64,000 nt of DNA from Cohnella laeviribosi DSM 21336. Its GTDB lineage: Bacteria > Bacillota > Bacilli > Paenibacillales > Paenibacillaceae. Where the stretch lies: the NCBI RefSeq assembly GCF_000378425.1, contig NZ_KB899821.1, forward strand, positions 36,572 through 100,571, written 5' to 3'. The notes beneath the pieces are model-generated. The model was not told the origin of the DNA. It did not search any database and was given only the letters and a program-made list of their open reading frames with translations. Both the position numbers and the translations under genes were made by a program. How positions within the stretch are numbered: the stretch's first letter is position 1; each line of letters begins with the position of its first letter. Shown piece after piece: positions 8,292-14,739 of the stretch.

Positions 8292-9245
8292 TTAATAGAT
8301 GCCTTCCTCGCCGAATTTTTTGGCCAGCCTGTTGGCGAGCATGACAAGCACCAGCCCGACCGCCGATTTGAAGAAGCCGACGGCGGCGCTGTAGCTGAAT
8401 TGCATTTGGCGAAGCCCGGTCGTGTAGACGTACGTATCGATAATTTCAGCGACGTTGCGGTTCATAGAATTGAGCAGCAGGTACACATGCTCGAAGCCAA
8501 GCTCCAGCACATCGCCAATTTTCAGAATCAGGAGGACGATAATGACGCTTCGGATCGCGGGCAGCGTGATGTGCCAGATTTGCCGCAAGCGTCCGGCCCC
8601 GTCCATCCGCGCCGCTTCGTACAATCCGGGATCGATCGAGGCGATGGCCGCCAGATAAATGATCGTTCCCCATCCCGCTTCGCGCCAGATCACCTGAAGG
8701 ATATAAGTGGGTCTGAACCATTCGGGGGAGAGCAGGAAATTGATTTTGGAAAAGCCCAATTTGACCAGCAGCTCGTTGATGATGCCGCCGTCCATCGTCA
8801 GCATGACATAGCTGATCGAGACGATGATCACCCACGACATGAAGTGGGGAAGGTAAACGAGCGTCTGGAACAGCCGCTTGAAGAAGGCGCTTCTGACCTC
8901 GTTCAGCATGAGCGCGAGCACGATCGGCACGGGAAAATAGAACAGCAGGTTCAGGCCGAACAGTATCAGCGTATTCGAAAGGATTTTCCAGAAATCCGGA
9001 TGGGTAAAAAGGCGCTCGAAATGCGCGAACCCCACCCATTCGCTTCCGGTGATGCCCTTGAACGGCTTGTAGTCCTGAAAGGAGATGACAAGCCCGAACA
9101 TCGGAATATATTTGAAAATGAGAAAATACAAAATGCCGGGAAGAAGCATGACGTATATCCATCGGTTCCTCCACAAGCGCTTCCGCAGCTCGCTCGTCGA
9201 GTGCACGGAAACCTCTTGCGGACGGACCGCAGCCGTTTCCTCCAT
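8292..9245 (-). CDS. yteP: Carbohydrate ABC transporter permease, LplB/YteP (MalF-type)
   Basis: This permease has 317 residues from the ATG at 9245 (MEETAAVRP). I chose that start because GGAAGGATGTGGAG precedes it, whereas the longer frame to 9302 lacks a site. Six helices surround the EAA loop (YEAARMDGAGRLRQIWHITL), and VMLLPGILYFLIFKYIPMFG near the N-terminus is the usual LplB/YteP signature. It is the partner of the MalG-type permease 21 bp downstream, and lies 142 bp after the solute-binding protein gene, with an mRNA stem-loop in between. Confidence 0.9.
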   Translation of the reverse strand: MEETAAVRPQEVSVHSTSELRKRLWRNRWIYVMLLPGILYFLIFKYIPMFGLVISFQDYKPFKGITGSEWVGFAHFERLFTHPDFWKILSNTLILFGLNLLFYFPVPIVLALMLNEVRSAFFKRLFQTLVYLPHFMSWVIIVSISYVMLTMDGGIINELLVKLGFSKINFLLSPEWFRPTYILQVIWREAGWGTIIYLAAIASIDPGLYEAARMDGAGRLRQIWHITLPAIRSVIIVLLILKIGDVLELGFEHVYLLLNSMNRNVAEIIDTYVYTTGLRQMQFSYSAAVGFFKSAVGLVLVMLANRLAKKFGEEGIY

Positions 9246-9316
9246 AGCTCCACATCCTTCCGTGTCGTTCAGGTTAACGCGAACCGCTGCGAAGCTTCGC
9301 AACCGGCGTTAAGGAA

Positions 9317-9368
9317 AAGCATCTCCTTGCGGGCGGCGTTTCGGCGTGCCCGAAGCAAGGAGATGCTT
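9317..9368 (-). other. Intra-operon stem-loop between binding protein and permease genes
   Basis: There is a perfect 14 bp inverted repeat, AAGCATCTCCTTGC (9317-9330) and its complement (9355-9368), with a 24 nt loop that can pair further (GGGC with GCCC). No T-run follows on the minus strand, so it is probably not a simple terminator. In solute-binding protein operons a stem-loop at this place usually protects the 3' end of the abundant binding-protein transcript or attenuates read-through into the permeases. The function here is inferred. Confidence 0.7.
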
Positions 9369-9387
9369 CGCGGGGCGTTTGCGTCGA

Positions 9388-10956
9388 TCAGGAGCCCTGC
9401 TGCTGCTTATACGCCGCGTTGAATTCTTCGATGATCTTATCGCCGCCTTCTTTTTTCCACCTCTCGATCGCTTTCTCGAAGCCGGCTTTATCGATTTGCC
9501 CGTAAATATATTGGTAGGTCGCGTCCGTCACGATTTGCTGAAGCTCGACGCCTTTCTCCGCGTAGGTCGGCGAATCGAGCGCGGCCGTCGGGTCCTTGAC
9601 GCCGACCTTCTCGTTCTCGATGATCAGCTCCTCGGCGTGAATCCGGCCGGGCAGCTCGTTCAGGCTGTTGTACATGCCGTTCGTTTCGGCTTCGCCGATG
9701 ACGCTGTCTTTGTAGCCTTTGACCTCGCGTTCCACCAGTTCCTTGTCGTCCGCGACTTTCGCTTTACCGTCGACCACCGTATAGTGAACGCCTTCGATGC
9801 CCCAGAACATGAGATTGGCGACTTCCGGCGTCATCATCTTGTCGAAGAAGGCCAGAATCTTCTTCAGCTCGGCTTCGTCCTTGATGGCCGATTTCGGGAA
9901 CAGGACCACGTTGTTGTAGCCCGGAATCATCCATTGGCGGTACTGGCCGTCGGGTCCGGCAACCATGCTGTGCGCGTCGAGAACGGCGTCCGGCACGTTC
10001 TTGATCAAATCCTTGTTCAGCGAGTCGATATCCTGCATCGAACCGCCGATGTAGATGCCCGCCTTGCCGCTCGTAAACAGCTTGACCGCGTCGGTTTTGC
10101 TTGTCGCCGCGAAGTCCTGGTTGATGTAGCCGTTGTCGCGCAGCTTTTTGAAGAAATCCATCGTATCGATATATTGCGGGAACATAAACTCCGGCTGAAG
10201 CCGGCCGTCTTTTTCGCCCCAATTGTTCGGCGTCCCGAACCAGGACGAGACGGTTTTGAACGCGCCGTATACCAGCTCGTTGCGGTCGACGATGCCGATG
10301 GTGTCCTTTTGATGGTTTCCGTCCGGGTCTTTCTCCGTAAACGCTTTCGCCATTTCAAATAGCTCATCCGTGTTTTTCGGCGGCTGAAGGTTCAACTTGT
10401 CCGCCCAGTCCTTGCGGTAGATGATGCCTTGCCGTGCGAGCGGACGGCCGACGTAGAGCGAATACAGCTTGCCTTCCACCTTCGTGTTGTCCAAGATTTC
10501 CGGCTTCAGCTTGCTCAGGTTCGGAAACTCGCTGAGATAAGGCCCGATCTCCCAAAACTGTCCGTCCTTGATCGCCTCCCTCATCTGCAGGAAAGTCGTG
10601 GCGTTCTTCAAATAGGTAACCTGCGGCAGCGATCCGGTCGCAAAGGCCGAGTTCAGCTTTTCTTCGTAGGTGTCCGCGGGGAAAAACTGGTACGTCAGCT
10701 TCGTATTGGTCAGCTTTTCGACTTCGTTCTTGATGCGGTCGGGCGGCGTCTCCGCGATGTTCAGCGGCAGCATGATCGTAATTTCCGTCGGCTTCTCGTC
10801 CTTGGGCGCTTCCGCGCTGGCGCCGGGACTGCCCGGTTGCGGCGAAGCGTTCGGCTCCTGCGACGAAGCGTTGTTGCCGCCGCCGGAACAAGCCGACAGC
10901 AGCAAGGCAAGGGCGGTCAAGGCGCTTAGTGCCGTGGGGAAAGACTTCCTTTTCAT
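9388..10956 (-). CDS. ytcQ: Carbohydrate ABC transporter substrate-binding lipoprotein (LplA/YtcQ-type)
   Basis: This 522-residue family 1 solute-binding protein has a signal peptide ending in LLLSAC, then a Ser/Gly/Pro linker and the binding domain. GAGAGGAAA precedes the ATG. Segments such as EIGPYLSEFP, RQGIIYRKDW and FTEKDPDGN are typical of YtcQ/LplA proteins that capture uronic-acid-containing oligosaccharides. It heads the transcript for the two permeases and GH105. A second binding protein of the same type lies at 13104-14600 without its own permeases. A candidate cre site sits about 80 bp upstream of the start. Confidence 0.9.
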   Translation of the reverse strand: MKRKSFPTALSALTALALLLSACSGGGNNASSQEPNASPQPGSPGASAEAPKDEKPTEITIMLPLNIAETPPDRIKNEVEKLTNTKLTYQFFPADTYEEKLNSAFATGSLPQVTYLKNATTFLQMREAIKDGQFWEIGPYLSEFPNLSKLKPEILDNTKVEGKLYSLYVGRPLARQGIIYRKDWADKLNLQPPKNTDELFEMAKAFTEKDPDGNHQKDTIGIVDRNELVYGAFKTVSSWFGTPNNWGEKDGRLQPEFMFPQYIDTMDFFKKLRDNGYINQDFAATSKTDAVKLFTSGKAGIYIGGSMQDIDSLNKDLIKNVPDAVLDAHSMVAGPDGQYRQWMIPGYNNVVLFPKSAIKDEAELKKILAFFDKMMTPEVANLMFWGIEGVHYTVVDGKAKVADDKELVEREVKGYKDSVIGEAETNGMYNSLNELPGRIHAEELIIENEKVGVKDPTAALDSPTYAEKGVELQQIVTDATYQYIYGQIDKAGFEKAIERWKKEGGDKIIEEFNAAYKQQQGS

Positions 10957-11030
10957 TTTCCTCTCTGACCTCCAATTTGGATATTGAATTTCTGACGCTT
11001 ACAGCGCTTGCAATTTGAACACTACACCGC

Positions 11031-11044
11031 TGAAAGCGATTTCG
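11031..11044 (-). promoter_or_regulatory. Candidate catabolite-responsive element (cre) upstream of ytcQ-like gene
   Basis: TGAAAGCGATTTCG matches the CcpA consensus TGWAANCGNTNWCA at all but the last position. It lies 75-88 bp upstream of the binding-protein start codon. Glucose repression of this importer would be expected if it is real. Confidence 0.5.
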
Positions 11045-11163
11045 TATACAATCCGAGGCTCAGATTGCGCCTTTGACTGGTCGGTTGTGAGAAAAGGATT
11101 ATTCCCGGTTTGGATGACACCTTGCGGCAAGCCGCCCCGTCGGCCGACTCCGCCAAACGCGGG

Positions 11164-11351
11164 ATGTAATCCGCCCAGTACCCTACATCGCCTACAGTCG
11201 CAATCCTCCACCGCCATGTAGTCCGCCCAGTACCCTACATCGCTCACAGCCTCGGTGCTCCACCGCCATGTAGTCCGCCCAGTACCCTACATCGCCTACA
11301 GCCGCGATGCTCCGCCGCCATGTAGTCCGCCTAGTACCCTACATCGCTCCG
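11164..11351. repeat. 52 bp tandem repeat, about 3.6 copies
   Basis: Units begin at 11164, 11216 and 11268, each 52 bp, with a partial fourth at 11320. Each unit starts with a dyad in which ATGTAG is complementary to CTACAT across a 13 bp centre (TCCGCCCAGTACC). Units differ at a few positions, mostly in the second half. The block is non-coding and lies between two sugar-use genes. Confidence 0.9.
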
Positions 11352-11410
11352 AGCGGCCCCACGGGCCAGCTTGTTTGAACGAGGGTGAGTTGTTGGCCGC
11401 GGCCGCGCAG

Positions 11411-11447
11411 AAAAAAACGACCGCCCGGGATGTTCCCCCGGACAGCC
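11411..11447 (-). terminator. Intrinsic terminator of the GH43 gene
   Basis: On the minus strand an 11 bp G/C-rich stem with some G-U pairs encloses the loop GGAACAT and is followed by G then seven T. It begins 9 bp after the GH43 stop codon. Confidence 0.75.
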
Positions 11448-11455
11448 GCCTGCGC

Positions 11456-12898
11456 TTAGTTGGCGGTCACGAACGAATACTGTTGGCTCGTCGCGCCGGT
11501 ATCCGTCCGCTGGATCGAATCGGCGCCGTTGTCGGTTGAAGCGTCGACGATATCCAGCACCTTCCGGCTCTTGACGTTCATGATCTTGAAGTAGCCGCCT
11601 CCGGCGCTTAGAATGCGGAACTGCTGGTTGTATCCGCCGTTGTCGGCATACTGGATGTTGTTCGCCCCGTCGGCCGTGGAACCGCCGGAGATGTCCATCA
11701 ATTTGCCGCTGTTGCGGTTTTTGATTTTGTAATAACGGCCGCCCGCGTCGATAAACTGCCAATGCTGGCTTGTCCAGGACCCGTCGGTCCACTGCTCGAT
11801 CTGGGCGCCGTCGTCCGTCGAGCCGCCGGCGACGCCGAGCAGCTTCGAACTGTTGCGGTTGATGATCTTGTACCAGGAAGACGAATTGACGGGAGGGCTT
11901 TCGATGCCGGTCAGCGTTCCGGTTGCGGTATCGACGGTAAGCCGGTCCGCCCAGTTCATCGATAGGGACGTGGCGGTCGGAAACGACAGCGGCAGCCAGA
12001 CGTATTCGGACGTGTTCACCGCCCCGCCCCACGCTCCGGCCCACCGGTCGCCCATGTACAGATAAGAGGTCGTAGAGGAGCCCTCGATCGGGAGCACAAA
12101 TGTGGATTGAGAGTTGAACGTATTGGCGTTCCCCAGATTGCTCAGGCCGCTCCACGCGCCCTCGATGCTCGTTGCGACGGCGTATTTGGCCTGGTTGGGC
12201 GTCCAGCCGGTAGCGCCGGACGTGATCAGGAAGTAGGTGCCGCCGCGCTTGAACAGCGCCGGCGCTTCGCGGTACTGGCCGGTCCACAGCGTCTGGACGA
12301 GCGAGTCGACGCCGAGAAAATCGGAGGTCAGCCGGTAAATGTTGAGATCCGCATTGACCCTGGTGGCCGAGACCAGATAAGCCGTTCCGCCGTCGTTGTA
12401 AACCGTCATGTCCCGCGAATCGTAGCCCAGCGGACGGAAGCTGCCGTGATACGTGTACGGCCCCTCCACGTTGCTGGCCGAGGCGACGGCGACTCTCGCC
12501 TCGGAATAGTCGGAGCCGTTTTCCTTGTGCATCCACATGACGTATTTGCCGGTCGCGGCATTGTAAAGCACTTTGGGCCGTTCGATATTGGCGGTCGCCA
12601 GCTCCGGAGCCGACGATTTGCTCAGCACGTGCGCGCGGAATTCCCAGTTTTTCAAGTCGGCCGAGCGATAGACGGACACGTAGTTGACGCCGTCCCTATT
12701 TTCCCCGAACCAGTAGTAATAGCCGCCGACCTTGATGATGCCGCCGCCGTGGGCCTGCACGGGGTTGCCGCTCGTGTCCTTGAACTGAATGCCGTTGTCG
12801 ATCGTGACCGCCGAGGCGCCGGCGGGGACGGCTCCCGCACCTGCGGTCAAAACAACGGCCAGGACAAGCAAAAGCACGTTCCTTGTCAAGCGTTTCAT
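11456..12898 (-). CDS. Secreted GH43 glycosidase with C-terminal CBM13/ricin-type domain (exo-beta-1,3-galactanase-like)
   Basis: This 480-residue protein has an N-terminal signal peptide (cleavage expected near VPAGASA). A five-bladed GH43 domain follows (about 30-330), opening with FKDTSGNPVQAHGGGIIKVG and containing RDMTVYNDGG and YREAPALFKRGGTYFLIT. These resemble the subfamily that includes exo-beta-1,3-galactanases acting on type II arabinogalactan. The C-terminal 140 residues form a ricin-B/CBM13 trefoil with three repeats (QHWQF, QQFRI, QQYSF). GAGAGGAGG precedes the ATG. A cre-like site upstream and its own terminator suggest a single-gene, catabolite-repressed transcript. The exact substrate is inferred. 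Confidence 0.82.
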   Translation of the reverse strand: MKRLTRNVLLLVLAVVLTAGAGAVPAGASAVTIDNGIQFKDTSGNPVQAHGGGIIKVGGYYYWFGENRDGVNYVSVYRSADLKNWEFRAHVLSKSSAPELATANIERPKVLYNAATGKYVMWMHKENGSDYSEARVAVASASNVEGPYTYHGSFRPLGYDSRDMTVYNDGGTAYLVSATRVNADLNIYRLTSDFLGVDSLVQTLWTGQYREAPALFKRGGTYFLITSGATGWTPNQAKYAVATSIEGAWSGLSNLGNANTFNSQSTFVLPIEGSSTTSYLYMGDRWAGAWGGAVNTSEYVWLPLSFPTATSLSMNWADRLTVDTATGTLTGIESPPVNSSSWYKIINRNSSKLLGVAGGSTDDGAQIEQWTDGSWTSQHWQFIDAGGRYYKIKNRNSGKLMDISGGSTADGANNIQYADNGGYNQQFRILSAGGGYFKIMNVKSRKVLDIVDASTDNGADSIQRTDTGATSQQYSFVTAN

Positions 12899-12982
12899 TC
12901 GTCATGAACCTCCTCTCGTTATGGGACAAACAGGTTCCGCGACTTTCTCCGAACAACGCCGCAAAAAAGCGAGCCCGCCATC

Positions 12983-12996
12983 AGTAAGCGCTTTCA
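12983..12996 (-). promoter_or_regulatory. Candidate cre site upstream of the GH43 gene
   Basis: On the minus strand TGAAAGCGCTTACT matches TGWAANCGNTNWCA except at the last base. It lies about 85 bp upstream of the GH43 start, between the terminator of the preceding gene and the GH43 gene, which is where a regulated promoter should be. Confidence 0.6.
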
Positions 12997-13007
12997 CTTC
13001 CTTTCCT

Positions 13008-13031
13008 AAAAAAGTGGAAGGGCAGCCTTCC
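13008..13031 (-). terminator. Intrinsic terminator downstream of the second binding-protein gene
   Basis: On the minus strand a GGAAGG/CCTTCC stem with loop CTGC is followed by AC and six T, 73-96 bp past the stop codon of the 13104-14600 gene. It separates that gene from the GH43 gene. Confidence 0.65.
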
Positions 13032-13103
13032 CATTTTGACCGTAACACATCCGGGAGAAGGCCGCGTAATGTTATTTCTACCTTTTTTGCCATTATTTTG
13101 ACT

Positions 13104-14600
13104 TTATGACGCCGGTCCGAAATAGGCTTGCGTAAATTCCTCGATGATCCGGTTGCCGCCGCTCTGCTTCCAGCGCTCGATCTCGCGCTTAAAGCCCGCC
13201 ACGTCGAGTTTGCCCAATATATAATGGTAGGTAGCGTCGGAGATGATTTTGTTCAGCTCGGCATTCCGCTCGTCGTAGGTGACGGATTCGAGATTGACCG
13301 TCGGGTCCTTCACGATGAATTTCTCGTTGTCGGCGCTGAGCCGTTCCGCCTTTTCCGTCAGCGGCTCCTGCTCCGCGATCTTCATCAGGTTCGGATTGCT
13401 CAAATCGGCGATCATCAGCGTATACAGCGCGTTCACTTCCATGACCCTAAGCCGCGTGCTTTCCTTCGGCAGCACCACCTGCTGCCCTTTGCGAATATAA
13501 TGGCGGCCTTCCAGGCCGTATTTCATCAGGTTGGCGATATCCGCATCCATCGTCCGGTCGAAAAAGCCCAAAATCCGCTTTAATTCCTCCTCGGTTTTGA
13601 TCGCTTTCTTGGAGAACAGGTACAGCCCGTTATAATTGGGAATGGACCATATGCGGTATCCGTACGGGCCCTCGATCCGGTTGACGACCGTAAACCGCGC
13701 CGACGGATCGATCGCCGCCGCTTCGTCCGACAGCCGCTGCACGTCGGTCATGCTGCCGATGTAGACGCCCGCTTTGCCGCGGATGAGCATATCGCGCTGT
13801 ACCTCCTTGCTGGTCACGGCGAAATCGGGATTCACGATTTTCTCGTCGTACAACCGTTTCATAAAATTCATCGTGTCGATGTACGCCTGCGTCTCGAACT
13901 CCGGAACAAGCCGGTGCCCCTCGACGCCCCAGTTGTTGGGCGTGCCGAAGTAGGAGCCGAGCGTCTTGAAAGCGCCGAACACGAGATCGTTGCGGTCGGT
14001 AAGGCCGTACGTATCGTCGATCCCGTTGCCGTCCGGATCGTCCTTCGCGAACCTGCGCATCACTTCGTACAGCTCGTCGATCGTGCGCGGTTCCTTCAGG
14101 CCGAGGTTTTCCAGCCAATCTTCGCGGAGGATCACCCCTTGTCTGGAAGACGGGCGTTCGGTGTACAGGCCGTAGATTTTGCCGTCCAGCGCCGTCTGCT
14201 TCAAAATGTTCGCATTCAGCCGCCTCAGATTCGGATACCCGTCCAGATAAGGACCGATTTCCCAGAACGCGCCCGAACGGATCGCGCTCTTCATAAACAT
14301 GTAGTCCGTATATTTGACAAACGTCGCCTTCTTCAGGGTTCCCGTCGTCAGCGCGGTGTTCATCTTGTCGGTATAGATGCCGTCCGGCACCCACTCGATA
14401 TCCAGCTCCGTTCCGGTGCCTTCTTCGATCGCCTTGATCAGGGTCTCGGACGGCTTTTGCGGAAAATGCAGCGGCGCCATCACCGTCAGCGCCGTCCGGT
14501 CCTCCGGCGCCGAACCGGCGCCGGTCGTCGTCGCAAGGCTGCAGGAGACAAGCAGCAAGCCGATCAGCGGCATCACCGCCAGGTGCCGAAATTTGATCAT
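13104..14600 (-). CDS. Second carbohydrate substrate-binding lipoprotein (LplA/YtcQ-type), orphan
   Basis: This 498-residue family 1 solute-binding protein has a signal peptide ending in LLLVSC. It is clearly a paralogue of the 9388-10956 protein. Both carry an EIGPYL stretch, a (S)RQG(V/I)I motif followed by an E/KDW, a KDDPDGN or KDPDGN calcium-site-like loop, and an FGxPNNWG segment. No permease or ATPase gene adjoins it. It is divergent from the YtdP-like regulator, and a terminator follows it. It may feed the same permease pair with a different oligosaccharide, or act as a sensor partner. Both ideas are inference. Confidence 0.88.
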   Translation of the reverse strand: MIKFRHLAVMPLIGLLLVSCSLATTTGAGSAPEDRTALTVMAPLHFPQKPSETLIKAIEEGTGTELDIEWVPDGIYTDKMNTALTTGTLKKATFVKYTDYMFMKSAIRSGAFWEIGPYLDGYPNLRRLNANILKQTALDGKIYGLYTERPSSRQGVILREDWLENLGLKEPRTIDELYEVMRRFAKDDPDGNGIDDTYGLTDRNDLVFGAFKTLGSYFGTPNNWGVEGHRLVPEFETQAYIDTMNFMKRLYDEKIVNPDFAVTSKEVQRDMLIRGKAGVYIGSMTDVQRLSDEAAAIDPSARFTVVNRIEGPYGYRIWSIPNYNGLYLFSKKAIKTEEELKRILGFFDRTMDADIANLMKYGLEGRHYIRKGQQVVLPKESTRLRVMEVNALYTLMIADLSNPNLMKIAEQEPLTEKAERLSADNEKFIVKDPTVNLESVTYDERNAELNKIISDATYHYILGKLDVAGFKREIERWKQSGGNRIIEEFTQAYFGPAS

Positions 14601-14646
14601 CCGAAATCCTCTCCCGATTCGTTGTGTAAGGCCGTCATGTGACGTA

Positions 14647-14673
14647 ATGATTATGAGCTTACGAGATGATTAT
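14647..14673. promoter_or_regulatory. Direct repeat, possible AraC-type operator between binding protein and ytdP-like gene
   Basis: ATGATTAT occurs at 14647-14654 and again at 14666-14673, 19 bp apart and in the same orientation. AraC-family activators commonly bind such phased direct half-sites. The pair lies in the 139 bp divergent region and just upstream of the candidate ytdP promoter. Confidence 0.4.
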
Positions 14674-14702
14674 TGTTCAAGGGGAATCGCTTGGCGTACA
14701 AT
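14673..14702 (+). promoter_or_regulatory. Possible promoter of the YtdP-like regulator
   Basis: TTGTTC (14673-14678) and TACAAT (14697-14702) are 18 bp apart and 38 bp upstream of the chosen ATG. Confidence 0.4.
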
Positions 14703-14739
14703 CAGATTATCATCTATCCGAGGCAAGGTGTGGCTGCTG

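Larger units (their letters stand above)
10957..11455. other. Intergenic region with candidate cre, 52 bp tandem repeats and a terminator
   Basis: This 499 bp gap separates the GH43 gene from the solute-binding protein gene, both on the minus strand. It holds a cre-like site (11031-11044), a tandem repeat block (11164-11351) and an intrinsic terminator for the GH43 gene (11411-11447). No credible coding sequence was found in it. Confidence 0.7.

Noticed and set aside
11164..11351. CRISPR array
   Set aside because: The 52 bp units are adjacent and nearly identical over the full unit, with no unique spacers and no cas genes.
14377..14739. N-terminal extension of the YtdP-like protein
   Set aside because: It lies inside the divergent lipoprotein gene and has no membrane-protein logic. 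The ATG at 14740 has a ribosome site and begins directly before the first membrane helix.
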